In this document: piece by piece, positions 1-11,229 of the stretch | Position numbering within the stretch: position 1 is the stretch's first letter | How the letters are laid out: each line of letters opens with the position of its first letter | From: Amborella trichopoda | Lineage: Eukaryota; Streptophyta; Magnoliopsida; Amborellales; Amborellaceae | NCBI RefSeq assembly: GCF_000471905.2 | Contig: NW_006500104.1 | Span: 1,969,949 to 2,033,948, forward strand | Direction: 5' to 3' | Length of the DNA: 64,000 nt | The notes under the pieces: generated by a model | Database searches by the model: none | What the model was told of the DNA's origin: nothing | What the model saw: only the letters and a program-made list of their open reading frames with translations | Program-made: the position numbers and the translations under genes

Positions 1-2468
1 AAAAAGATAATTTACAATTAGTAGTTTTTCTCATGACTTTTTATAAGTTTTTCTTGTTGATTTTTATGATATTTTTAAGTTATATAAACAAAATATTTGA
101 TTTCCCTAGTGAGTTTAAATAGTGCTTCGTTAAGCCCTCGCTATGTCAAAATTTTCTCTCCCAATCACATCTCTCACTATCTTCACATTTACCATGCTCT
201 TTTGTCTCCCACGCACTCTCACATAAATTGTTTTGAACCAGCCCTTCATTGAGGTACTTCATTACTTTGAGCATCATTAGTGCAGAGAAACTTCTTAGTT
301 ATTGCTCCCCAATTTTAAGATCAAGTTTGACCTAAGATCTTGTGCTACCAGGAGTAAGCATTTTATAGGTTGTAACTAAGACCTTAAACAACAACCCAAG
401 TTCATTATTTTTGGCTTCTCATGGCCCAAGTCTTATATGCAAACATTTGGTCGATTCTTGTATTTTGGAGATTTAGTTTATATTTATGGATAAGTGTTTG
501 AATGTATTTATATAAAAAAATTTATGGTGTTGAAGTTTATATGTAAGTGACATTGTATTGAGTTTTATCAATCAACAAGTGGAAATATATTGGGGACTTA
601 AGTGAGGTCTTATAATTTCTTTTTTGAGTGTATATAATACTCTACAACCGTTCGTAAAAGTGATTATGTGGCTCTAATTATTGGTTAAGATCATTGTAAG
701 TTTGAGTGCTTGTAAAAATTTTAGTGTTGTATATTTGAGCTTGCTACTATACACTCACTAAGCGATATCTGAGCCTAGCCTCAGAAGTGTCCCCTAATCA
801 ACTCTTTGGGTTGCATCCTCAGTGTGCATAGGTCTTAGATCATGGTGACCATTGTTAACTACCGTGTGAGCTAAGTGTTTGATGGAATTCTTCATTGAAA
901 TCGACATCTGGATAGTACATAGAGATTAACAATCTATGCGATTGAAAAATGAGTTGGGGATCTACAGTAATCTAGACCCAATGCCAACGGATCAAATAAC
1001 TGAGAATTAGGTCTCCTATTAATAAAATTTCATGAGACTGTGTTTAGGGACCCTAAATTGGAAGCATTGAAGCTAGAGGTAACACAGTCAAATTTTTCAG
1101 ATAATCATATCTAATTATTGTTTTTTGAACATTAAAGATGGCATAAAAATAATATTTTGTTTGAGTAATTTTTTTCTTATTTTGTTGATTTTTTACTCTA
1201 CTTTCATGTAGAAAAAGTCTCAATGGAATATCATTTATAGATAGGGAGATATAAGTCAATCTTTGAGTAGTATTAGTTATAAGTACATAAATTCTAGGAA
1301 CATTGCATCATATTGTGTGGGGTTTTTAGGTTATTATCATAAGGGGTGGGAGTGAAGTGCTTGTTTTAATTTTAGAAAATTAAGATTAGTTTCAAGAAAA
1401 CTAAATTTCATAGAAAATCTCCATAAAGATTGGGAGATATGGCATAGTCTAGAAAGTAACATCCTGAGTCAAAATTAAGTCTAGTTTTAAGAAAACTAAA
1501 TTTCATGGAAAATCTCGGTATAGATTGAGAGATAACTATTTTATCAAAAGGCGCTCAATCTGTCTTTTTGCTGCATAGTCTAGAAAGTAACATCTTGAGT
1601 CACAGGTCAGAAGCCCCATGATGAGATCTTATTATACCAAACCCAAGTTTTTTTTATGCCATTTTGAGTCTATTTTATATAGAAAAAACTCTAATAGCCA
1701 AATCTTCTATTTTTTTGGAGTTATGGTATTTGGATCAGAGGGTGCTCAATCCGAAAGTGCAGAAAATTGAGGAAGTCATACCCCACGGGTGAGTTGAACG
1801 ATGCAATGCGCACCCTTATATACTCCAACTACTACACAATCAATTACGAGTCTTTTAAGACTACTTGGCGCATATTTGATCAGTAAGATCAGATATTCGG
1901 ACGACATCCGGTATACGCGTGTTTGCTGTTACTATCTATGACCCCAAAGGCACATGAATATGGATTGGACCATCAACATATTCAAAGGATGTAAAGTAAC
2001 AGTGGAGCGCAAACAAAGGCATGATACTTCACAAGGCAGCATAGGTAGACCGTACAGTATAATTTCTTATCCATGTGCATAGTGCTATAGTATAATAGAC
2101 AGATACGATCCAATGAGTACAAAACCTAAGAAAAAAAAATATTGTCTTCATATTCCCTACATCATTAGAATATGGAGGGATATCTTCACATAAAATGAGA
2201 AATGTTAACACATGGAAAGCAAGGACCACAATGAAAAACATAGAAAGAAGGAATAGTGACATAATGTATGAATTTGAACTAAAAATGGATATGTATACAT
2301 ATAAAAACAAATATATAGGTTTTTTAATGAAAAATAACCTTTACATATACTACTTATATAGTTGCTTTGATTGAGTCACCCTTATAAACATCTACTAAGA
2401 TATGTATTCTCATATTTATACATGCGTTTTGATTAAAAATATACGTTTTCATATATATTAAAAATAAC
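1..2468. other. Gene-free AT-rich flank of the MULE
   Basis: No open frame here resembles a known protein; the longest (2029-2310, minus) is hydrophobic and looks random. The only structure I see is an imperfect direct repeat at 1383-1605. It may be old retroelement DNA, but I see no diagnostic motif. Confidence 0.5.
1383..1605. repeat. Imperfect direct repeat
   Basis: Two related blocks: AAGAAAACTAAATTTCAT recurs at 1394 and 1489, and GCATAGTCTAGAAAGTAACA at 1442 and 1573. The second unit carries about 36 extra bases, so the spacing changes from 95 to 131. Not assigned to a family. Confidence 0.6.
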
Positions 2469-2477
2469 CTTTGTTAT
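2469..2477. repeat. Left target site duplication of the MULE
   Basis: CTTTGTTAT directly precedes the left terminal inverted repeat. The bases directly after the right one (11221-11229) are ATTTGTTGT, a 7 of 9 match. Nine bases is the usual duplication length for Mutator-superfamily insertion. Confidence 0.65.
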
Positions 2478-2930
2478 GGGAAAGTTTTCTATGCTTCCCC
2501 TACAGCATATAAGTTTTATCCTCCCCCATATTTTTGACCGTTGATTTAAAATACAGAGCTTGGATTAATCCACTTGAGTTGTCACAAAAAAAGGGCACGG
2601 GTTCAACCGGTAACCTATGCAAACGGCCCGTACAAGAGAGAGAAAGGAGTAACCTTTTCCATTTTAGAGAGAGAGAGAGAGAGAGTTGGAAAAAAGGGAA
2701 AGCAAAGAGAGCAGGCTGAAGAAAAATGCCCCTACAGACAGCTGAAGAAAAAGTGGAGAGAGCAGGCTGGAGAAAAGGGAAAGCCATTGAAGATTAGGGT
2801 TTCAACTTAAATTCGCGACTTTGTTGCCATGACACAAACAGGTGTGCTTCTTCTTTTCGCTTCTCAAATATTTTTTTTTAAACCCTCTCAATTTCTAAAT
2901 TTTGAAAACCCTTTCTTTAAATTTTAAAAT

Positions 2931-3360
2931 TATTTAGGGTTTCTATCTCATATCGTAAGCTCACTTATGGAGCCTAGGACCCTCTTATTCACAAGTATCA
3001 AGTTAAATTAGACCTATGGAAGACCATAACTTTATCTTTTGGTGGGCGTGTCACTTTGGTTAAATCCACCTATGCACATCTTCCTATTTACTTAATGTCA
3101 GTCCAACAAATACCTAGTGAAGTAATCGAGCTTATTGAAAATATATGTGAACCTTCTATTTGTGTAATATGGTGATAACCACAACAAGTTTCATTTAGCG
3201 TGGAGCAAGGCNNNNNNNNNNNNNNNNNNNNGTTCGTTTGTTCGACTGTACACAACAACGTAGTGTCTCTTCTTTCTTCTTCTCTAACTAATTTTTTAAC
3301 CTTTTACCTTCTACTTACTTAACTTTAGTTAAACCTTAACCTTTAACTTTTAAAAATTAA
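2931..3360 (+). mobile_element. Insertion in the left TIR carrying a LINE reverse-transcriptase scrap
   Basis: This block is absent from the right TIR. About 2990-3150, plus strand, translates to a stretch containing LSFGGRVTLVKS, then LPIYLMS and IPSEVIELIE. That is the conserved region after the reverse transcriptase in plant L1-type LINEs (usual form LSFGGR-TLI-S-L--LP-Y). It ends in a 20-N gap at 3212-3231, so its true length is unknown. I see no poly(A) tail or target duplication, so it could be a nested LINE or filler DNA. Confidence 0.7.
3212..3231. other. Assembly gap (20 N)
   Basis: Twenty N inside the insertion in the left TIR; probably a placeholder of unknown true length. Confidence 0.99.
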
Positions 3361-3364
3361 ATAC

Positions 3365-3395
<31 letters not shown>

Positions 3396-4728
3396 AGAGT
3401 TCTAATATAAAGAATTATCATTTTACAGGATGATAGGGTCGTTGCTTTCTATGATATCAAGCTTTCTGCATTTCAGTAAATCACATTTTTTTGGTTTTGA
3501 AAACTTGTTTTTAGCAGAAGAAATGTTTCGCTCGAAATTAGTGAATAACCTAATACTTCCATTTCGCTACTATTCTGGCTCTGAAATTGTCGATTTATTT
3601 GACAAATATATTGAATTTATTCCAAATCTTTCCTTTGTTGAATGTAGTCAGTATCTAATTTCCTATAGCTAGTAGTTTTTCTTATTGAATTTGAGTTTTT
3701 TTCACTTGATTTAAATGCGTTTTTCTGTACATATTGCTGATCTAGTTTGATTTATTTGATAAGTATACAAATTGCTTCATGTTAGGAAATTGCAGTTGTT
3801 GGGTTAACTTGTAAATGACAATCACAAAATTGTTATTGTGGCTATGATCCTCTCGTTTTGTTGACTCAATCAAACTGATTCAGATTAATGTTCCCTTTCC
3901 AATAGTTATATCAGTTTTGGGCTGGGTCTCTATTATATAATTGGTAAATATATTGCCCCGTAAATAGCATTTAGCAGCCAAATTTAATGGAAGTGTCAAC
4001 CAAAAGTATTATCAACACAAGCAAGATATGTTGTTGTGTTGTGGTAAAAAAAGATATGATGTTGTGGCATTATGAGTCCTTGATGCATGTTTTTGCTTAT
4101 GGAGTCTAGAGAGAGAGAGAGAGAGAGAGAGCTAGTTCTTCCTCAAAGAGTGATGGACGTTCTTTTTTTTGGAATTAGAGAAAGAGTAATCCATTAACAA
4201 ATCTTTTATGGCATTCCTCAAAAAAATCTTTTTTAGTGATTTTTGTTCTATTTTGTATGGATTGTATCTTAAGAAACATAATTGTGAGTGCTCTCTCTGT
4301 CTCTACCTCTTTTATTGTGATTTGTAGTAGTGAATTTTAAATTTTTAATTGTTTTGCTATCAATTTATAACTAAATTTATAGTTAGTATTTTTTATTTAT
4401 TGTTTTGCTATGTATATATTTATTTTGAAATTCCTGCTTATACTTAAATTTTATGTCTGTGACATAGAAATGAATTTGTGTTAATTACTTATGTTTAGGT
4501 ACTACTGATTAATAGTCATGGACATCATGGAGAAGGGTGCTCAAGTGGTGACATTGTTGCTAATATAGAGCCTATTGAAGCTTACATACCTATTGAGGCA
4601 CTCGTACACCTGATTTATCATATAAGATGGACCAGGATGAGTTCTATAAAAATAATTTTATTGATGCGAGTTATGATAATGTCATAGCAACTGGGGATGG
4701 TGAGGACAATGTGATCAACAAGTTGCTG

Positions 4729-4882
4729 CCCACTACTTTGTGATCAACAAGATAATAGTGAGCATCAAAGGGACTTATTTGTAGGAATGAACTTTGATGA
4801 GGATAATGAGCTCCCACTGCTTTGTGATCAATAAAATAATAGTGAGCATTAAAAGGACTTATTTGTAGGAATGAACTTTGAA
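4729..4882 (+). repeat. 84-bp tandem duplication at the transposase 5' end
   Basis: CCCACTACTTTGTGATCAA at 4729 recurs as CCCACTGCTTTGTGATCAA at 4813, and the match runs on to the ATGAACTTTGA around both candidate starts (4787 and 4871). The period of 84 keeps the codon frame. Both copies translate to an acidic stretch ending in the same RDLFVGMNF- or KDLFVGMNF-like words, so the duplication lies in former N-terminal coding sequence. Confidence 0.8.
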
Positions 4883-7143
4883 TCTGAGGATATTGTGTAT
4901 CAATTTTACAGTACATATGCCCAACGAAAAGGTTTTAGCATTTGTCTTGAGAGGCCAAGAAAGGACAAGGACACTCATTTGAGTATGCAAGATTATGGTT
5001 GCTCAAAAGAAGGCAAACATGATCCAAATTATGCAGGAAGAATTCATCATCGACCAATAACAAGGGAAGGATGCAAAGCAATGTTAAGGGTACGCAGGAT
5101 GAAAAAGAGAAAGTGGGTTATAACGAAATTTGTTGAGGAGCACTCCCACAAGTTTACATCGCCATCAAAGGTACATCATTTGAGATCACATCGGAGCATC
5201 CCAACAGCTACTATGAACTTGATTAAAGCGATGTCTTCAGCAATGTTTGATGTGCATAAAATTATACAAATTTTAACAGAATATGTGAATGGGTCAAATA
5301 CTCTGGGCTTCACTCAAGTAGATGTCGAAAACTTTATCTATAACACCCGTAGAAAGGCGAGTGTTAGAGGGAGGGATGGGGAGGCTCTTTTAACCTACTT
5401 TCATGAGCATGTTGAGCCGAACCCATGGTTTTTTTATAAAATACAACTTGATGAAGTATATAAGGTATGTAATATGCTATGGATTGACTCGCGATCAAGG
5501 ATATCATATAAGTACTTTGTTGATGTAGTTATTTTTTATACAACATGTAAGATAAATGCATATCACATGCCTATTGCCGCCATTATTGGAGCAAACCACC
5601 ATGGAAATAATATAGTCTTTGGTTGTACACTAATTAGGTATGAGACAACATAGTCTTTTAGTTGCTTGTTTGGCCATTGGCTAGAAGCTATGCAGGGTCG
5701 AGAACCAGGTTGCATCATTACTGATCAAGACGCAACTATGGCTGCTGCAATTAAAGAAGTTCTTCCAAATGCACGGCATCGATTATATAGATGGCACATT
5801 TCACAAAAGTTTCAAGAAAAATTGGGTCATGTTGAACAAAAATACCCAGGGTTCTTATACGAGCTACATAGAGTCACTACTGATTATAATGAGACAATTA
5901 ATGATGTTGAGGACCGTTGGTCCAGAATGCTCCAAAAATATGAGCTCGAGGGGAATGAATGGTTGGACATAATATACGGATGTCTTTCTCAATGGATTGA
6001 TGTGTATATGAAGGATACATTTATTGCCGGTACACGGTCTAGTCAAAAGAGTGAATCTATGAATAGTTTTATTAAACAATATATAAATTCACACACCAAT
6101 TTTTCAGGATTTGTAAAGCAATGCCAAAAAGCAATTGTTCATTTATATGAAAAAGAGAATATGATGGACTTCAAGAGCACTGAAGGTATTCCAATGATGA
6201 GAATGACATCCCCCTATGAAAAACAAGCTGTTAAGTTATACACCCATGGTGTACTTAGGAAGTTTGTTGAAAAAATTCAAAAGATACCTCACATGGTTGT
6301 AGAGTCTATTGAAGTTGAGGGACCAAATACCACGTATAGGGTGTATAAATATGATGCGAATCGACTACAATATAAAGTAGTATTCAATGAATCAGAAATC
6401 ATAGCAATTTGTACATGTTGCTTGTATGAACATGATGGTATTCTTTGTGCACATGTCTTAAAGGTTTTTTATTATAAGAATATTATGCTCATCCTCGAGC
6501 ACTATATCATGAGAAGATGGACTAAGGAAGAGAACAAAGGGATGGTATCAGATGACGATGGGGTTCAAATTAAGGCTAATAATAAGGAGTCTCAAATTGC
6601 TCGTTACGATGATTTAAGTAGAGTTGCCTTTAAAGTTGTATCAAAAGGATCAGTTAGTGAAAGGCTCTGGGAATTTACAAAAAATATTATTATGGAATGT
6701 AATAAAAAAGTGGAGAGGAAGAGATTGGAATATGAAAAAGAGGCAACTTATTCGAATCAAGGTAGCATTATAAAAGATGTCATGCCTAGTAATAATTACA
6801 CACCATAGACTGACCCAAGCATCTTTATACTTGAACCACAATGTGCTCGAACAAAAGGGCAGTCTGGCACTGTAAGAAAGAAAGCACAATGCGAGGAGAA
6901 GACAAGCACGAGGAAGTGTTCTGTTTGCCAAAATGTAGTGCATGATATGCGTACTTGTCCAACTTTTCAAGCTCATGGGTAAAATTATAGTTATGCTTAC
7001 AATTATAAATTAATATTGTTATACTTTAATATTGTCTTGTGAATTTGAAATAATGCATCAACTAATCACTATTTTGCAACTTATACAGGTTCTACATGGA
7101 AATTCCCACAATGGAACCTGAAGCTGAGCGAAACAATATATAG
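4871..7143 (+). pseudogene. FAR1/FHY3-type MULE transposase, interrupted by stops
   Basis: Transposase of the surrounding MULE, of the family that gave rise to plant FAR1/FHY3 transcription factors. The order is: FAR1 DNA-binding region (residues about 5-105, with EFY-like YQFYSTYAQRKGFSI, GCKAML and HSHKF); MULE catalytic domain with IITDQD (second Asp, 5723-5725) and KSESMNSF (Glu, 6053-6055); SWIM zinc finger CTC...CAH (6410-6454); and a C-terminal zinc knuckle C-X2-C-X4-H-X4-C near 6917-6958. Damage: the expected first catalytic Asp (FDTT in relatives) reads FYTT (Tyr, 5537-5539), and TAG codons interrupt the frame at 5651-5653 and 6806-6808. An apparent 110-bp GT/AG intron (6979-7088) joins in frame to a last exon ending in TAG at 7141-7143. 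Upstream of 4871 the frame is broken by TAA at 4850-4852 and by shifts back to about 4518, so the N terminus is also damaged. The family and the loss of function are clear; the true start is not. Confidence 0.92.
6979..7088 (+). other. Apparent terminal intron of the transposase gene
   Basis: GTAAAA donor at 6979 and TACAG acceptor ending at 7088. Splicing restores GGG across the junction and adds 17 codons before TAG. Without splicing the frame ends at TAA 6980-6982, one residue before the same point, so either reading is possible. Confidence 0.55.
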
Positions 7144-7396
7144 ACTTTGCTATGTACACCATTCGCTTTTTTGATGGTATATCGATAATACATTTGCATT
7201 GATTGATTGTTATTTATTAAATGAATTAGGATATAATGGCATGTGTTTTATGTTAAATGCTTAGTTCTTTCTATTTTCAATTGGTTACCGAGCTAATGTA
7301 TATCCTAAATTTTCAATGACTATGTCAGTTTGGATAACAATGCAAGAAGTCAAAGGAGAGGCCATTTATTTAAGAACAAGACTGGAGTTTTTTGTA

Positions 7397-7643
7397 CAAG
7401 CCCAATGGTCAACCCTGAAGCTCATCATCTCATAAATTTTTTTCAAGTCCAATGCTCAACAATCAAGCTCATCATCTTAGAAATTTTTTGCAAGCCCAAC
7501 GCTCAACAATCAAGCTCATCATCTTAGAAATTTTTTGCAAGCCCAATGCTCAACAATCAAGTTCATCATCTTAGAAATTTTTTGCAAGCCCAATGCTCAA
7601 CAATCAAGCTCATCATCTTAGAAATTTTTTGCAGCCCCAATGC
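7397..7643 (+). repeat. 47-bp tandem repeat, five units plus a partial
   Basis: Units start at 7397, 7444, 7491, 7538 and 7585, with a partial at 7632. Each reads roughly CAAGCCCAATGCTCAACAAT, then a CTCATCATCTTAG word and a T run. The first unit is the most diverged and the later ones are almost identical. The array follows the transposase gene and sits inside the MULE. It may provide a transcript end or a subterminal protein site; that is a guess. Confidence 0.92.
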
Positions 7644-7669
7644 TAGTGGAGAAGACTTTATCTTGGAAT

Positions 7670-8380
7670 GGAGCTTCGAAATGGAATTTTTATATAGCTT
7701 CTATATATTGTAAATTCATCTTGCAAGTAGAATTTTGTATAGTTTCAAAGTGCATGTTGAATAGCTTCAAAATGGAATTTTTGTATAGCTTTCCATTTTG
7801 CAAATTGATGTTGTAAATAAAAATTTTATATAGCTTTGAAATGAAAATTGTGTGTACCTTCCATATGTTACAAACAATATGTAGATTTCTCGCGCTATCC
7901 CTTGACCTAGCTATCTTACTCTCTTTCTCACTCTTTAGGTGTTCGCGTGTTTCTTTCTCTCTCTGTCTCTCTCTCTTTCTCTCTCCCAACTACGAACTCT
8001 ATGGATGGTTTGCGCTTCCAATAGTATTCTTTAGCTTTTAATACTAAATAATAATTCACCAAATTTATACACCAAATAGTATGAGCGTAGAGATAACTTT
8101 CGTTTTTAATTTGTTAGTTAGAAATGCCATTTTGAAGAACTTGAAATGCAATCCATGACTCCCACAAAGAATTAATGTGTATTGAAAAACATTATCTCAA
8201 CTCCCAATTCACCAAGACTAAGACAAATGTAGGAAATAGAATTCATTTGAGAAAGGTTGAGTTTGTACATCGAGTTTGAGGGCAACGCACTACATCAAAA
8301 TATGCCTGCAAAACTGAGTTTGTACATATCCAACTACAAGACTTTAAATTACAAATATGTAAGAGGCCCCTATTAAAGTA
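7670..8380. other. MULE interior without recognisable gene
   Basis: 7680-7850 holds loosely repeated words such as ATAGCTTC-AAATGGAATTTT and TTTTGTATAGCTTT. 7895-7985 is a CT-rich tract. No protein similarity seen. Confidence 0.5.
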
Positions 8381-8392
8381 AACCTTTCCCCT

Positions 8393-8660
8393 TCACCCTC
8401 GATTGAAATTCCTATTTGGGTTCCTCAGGCATAGCAAGACTGTGATACTCTTTTTTTTGTACTTTATTCTCCTTTCATTATCATCTTCACCATCCTCACA
8501 TTCCTCTTCGCATTTACCATCATCATCACCTTCCTCTTCACTTTCACTCTCCTCTTTTGCATCTGGTGTGTTCTTTACTAACAAATCCTAGACCACGACT
8601 ACATAACGCTTGAAATCCTCTTCGTTTTCAAATCATGTGCCACGACTATACAGGTGTGTT
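8393..8660 (-). pseudogene. Acidic open frame, possible captured host gene fragment
   Basis: I do not recognise this. Read on the minus strand, about 8650 to 8393 gives one frame with a single TAG. A segment rich in Glu and Asp (EESESEEEGDDDGKCEEE, residues about 10-35 of the 63-residue part starting at 8584) follows a region reading ENEEDFKRYVVVV. Such acidic tracts are common in plant chaperones and chromatin proteins. MULEs often capture host gene pieces, so a captured exon is possible, but low complexity alone could produce this. Confidence 0.25.
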
Positions 8661-10258
8661 GCTGCAATTAAAACAATATTCATATAATTAGAACTATTCT
8701 TGAAACCATGGGGAGAACACGCTACCATGACAGCTACTAAAGCCGTCTATAGGAAAGATCACAACAGTGAAATTTTGTATTGAATTTCATGATAATAGTA
8801 AACATGCTGACCACAAATTAGTAATGTTTGAAGCTTCTACTCTATGTAATCTACAAGCACATAGAAATAGTAAATACCATTCAAAATAGAAAGTAGAAAA
8901 CTTTAACTACGTTATCTATTCTGAAGACATCTTCTGAGAAAACGTACCATTTGCAGTGTTTCAAATGAGTAAAAATTATAATTAAATTAGCACAAGGCAA
9001 AACATATGTGTATTCAAGCAAAACATCAGTTTGTAAAACATAGTCAAATAATCCCACGAAGACGTCAATCCAATTACTTGGGGTAAGGTACCATCTAATG
9101 AAAAAAGACCAAACAAGTTCTAAGGTGCTAAAGGCACACTGTCCAAGACAGACACAGTAAAGTCACGCTTAACTTGAACCAAGCTTAATGACAAATGGCA
9201 TGTTGAGTCAGTATTGAAGACTGATGTACAAAAATGTCAATTGGCACTACAATGAATGCAATAAATTCAAATTTACTAGGAAAGAATGAGTTGGAAAGCA
9301 TAGCAAGAACCCATCCAAGACAATTCCATTTTCTGAATAAAATATTTGGCCCTAGAACTCATATGAAATGTCATAGCTCTCTAATATGTTTTGGGATCTA
9401 TATACCAAAATATAGGAAAAGAGACACATTGTTAATGACAAAGATGACACAGAGACAACCCAATAAAATGACAAAGAGAAGACACAGTTAAGAACTCCTT
9501 GCATAAGAACGTAGAATCCTATTGTATTCAAAATGTCAAATGTTCTATTGATTTGAATGTATTAAAAAAAGAAAAACAACAATGCTGATCAGATTACCCC
9601 CATCAAATCCACCAAGAACAGAAAGGGCAATCACTAAACCCTTACCTTAAAAGCAGTGTTTAAAGCCCTTCAAAATTACTTCTTCCTAGGAAAAGAACAT
9701 TACATTCTACTCTTCTTCTTTTCTTTTTTTCTTTTAATGGGGTGAGCTATGAGCATGCTATTGTGTCATCCTCTCCTTAATGGGGTAAATGGTAGAGTTC
9801 ATAAGATCATTTTTTGTTTTAATGGCGTGAGCTATGAGCATGGCAATGTCTGATCTTCTCCTTATTCATGTAAATGGCAGAGTTCAGAAGATCTTTTTTA
9901 TTTTTTTCAATGGAGTGAGCTATGAGCATGGCATTGCTCCATCTATCTCCTTAATGGAACCACTAATCAACAAATTGAGATGCAACAACATATTTAAAGG
10001 ACAGCCACTACACCCATTCATCAGTTTCATGCCATTTAAGAACAATTAAATTATTATTTCCAAGCATCAAGGTAATACATTGCATGTAATCCTGATCATT
10101 AAAAGTCAGATGAACGCAATTAACAGACTATACTAAGAACAAAGGTGAAAAAGTAAGAGAAAATCAAAACAAAGCAATTTAATAAGAAAAAACAATAGAT
10201 TGCTCATAGAAAGTGAGCTTTCAATCAACGAAAAGTGAAACCAAAACTTGATAGTATA
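8661..10258. other. MULE interior without recognisable gene
   Basis: AT-rich. Open frames at 9234-9491 and 9834-10049 show no family features. The only structure I see is the repeat at 9736-9965. Confidence 0.5.
9736..9965 (+). repeat. 85-88-bp imperfect tandem repeat, about 2.7 copies
   Basis: The word AATGG-GTGAGCTATGAGCAT starts at 9736, 9821 and 9909, each time followed by a CTCCTTA-TG word and a T-rich tract. It lies inside the MULE, before the right TIR. Confidence 0.8.
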
Positions 10259-10997
10259 AACGAGAGGATCATAGCCACAATAACACTTCTATGATTGTCA
10301 TTTACAAGTTAACCCAACATCTGCAATTTCCTAACATGAAGCAATTTGTATACTTATCAAATAAATAAAACTAGATCAGCAATATGTATAGAAAAACCCA
10401 TTTAAATCAAGTAAAAAAAACTCAAATTCAATAAGAAAAACTACTAGCTATAAGAAATTAGATACTGACTACATTCAATAAAGGAAAGATTTGGAACAAA
10501 GGCAATACATCTGTTGAATAAATCAACAATTTTCAGAGCTAGAATAGTAACGAAATGGAAGTATTAGGTTATTCACTAATTTCGAGAGAAACGTTTCTTC
10601 TACTAAAAATAAGTTTTCAAAACAAAAAAAAAGTGATTTATTGAAATGCAGAAGGCTTGATATCATAGAAAGCAACGACCCTATCATCTTGTAAAATGAT
10701 AATTCCTTATATTAGAACTCTAAAGAGAGAGAGAGAGAGAGAGAGAGGCGTGTTTTAAAATTTAAACAAAGGGATTTCAAATTTTAGAAATTGAGAGGGT
10801 TTAAAAAAAAAAAATTGAGAAGCAAAAAGAAGAAGAGCACATGTCTGTATCCTAGCAAAAAAATAGCGGATTTATGTTGAAACCGTAATCTTTAATGCTT
10901 TTCCTTTTTCTCCAGCTTGCTCTCTCCGCTTTTTCTTCAGCTGTCTGTAGGGGCATTTTTTTTCAGCCTGCTCTCTTTGCATTTTCCGTTTTCTTCC

Positions 10998-11031
<34 letters not shown>

Positions 11032-11220
11032 AAAATGGAAAGGGTTACTCCTTACTCTCTCTTGTACGGGCTGTTTACATAGGGTTACCAGTTGAACCCG
11101 TGTGCTTTTTTTGTGACAACTCAAGTGGATTAATCCAAGCCCTGTATTTTATATCAACATTCAAAAATATGGGGGAGAATAAAACTTACATGTTGTAGAG
11201 GAAGCATAGAAAGCTTTCCC
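10259..11220 (-). repeat. Right terminal inverted repeat of the MULE
   Basis: Inverted copy of the left TIR without the LINE-bearing insertion. It ends CTTTCCC at 11220. A GA run at 10724-10746 and a CT run near 11001-11030 mirror those on the left. Confidence 0.92.
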
Positions 11221-11229
11221 ATTTGTTGT
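11221..11229. repeat. Right target site duplication of the MULE
   Basis: ATTTGTTGT, 7 of 9 identical to CTTTGTTAT at 2469-2477. Confidence 0.65.

Larger units (their letters stand above)
2478..3861 (+). repeat. Left terminal inverted repeat of the MULE
   Basis: Matches the reverse complement of 10259-11220 in blocks: 2478-2930 pairs with about 10780-11220, and 3360-3861 with about 10259-10740. Similarity stops near 3861, just past a GGCTATGATCCTCTCGTTT match. It holds a GA run near 2670 and a CT run at 3366-3394, both mirrored on the right. The transposase promoter probably lies in or just inside this repeat. Confidence 0.9.
2478..11220 (+). mobile_element. Mutator-like element (MULE) with long TIRs and FAR1-type transposase gene
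   Basis: An 8.7-kb DNA transposon. The ends begin GGGAAAG and are inverted copies of each other: the left TIR is 2478-3861 and the right 10259-11220. The right TIR is about 960 bp; the left is longer because of a roughly 430-bp insertion containing a LINE scrap and an N gap. The flanks match at 7 of 9 bases, as expected of Mutator insertion. The interior holds a transposase gene (4871-7143), a 47-bp tandem array (7397-7643), a short acidic open frame on the minus strand (8393-8584) and an 85-88-bp repeat (9736-9965). Long TIRs, terminal GGG, 9-bp flanks and a FAR1/MULE transposase together identify the superfamily. The transposase is damaged, so this copy is probably immobile unless helped in trans. 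Confidence 0.9.

Noticed and set aside
2500-2787. Open frame on the minus strand with a related frame at 10895-11095
   Set aside because: The two frames are similar because they lie in the two TIRs of the MULE; the composition is low-complexity Ser/Leu from CT runs. Not a gene.
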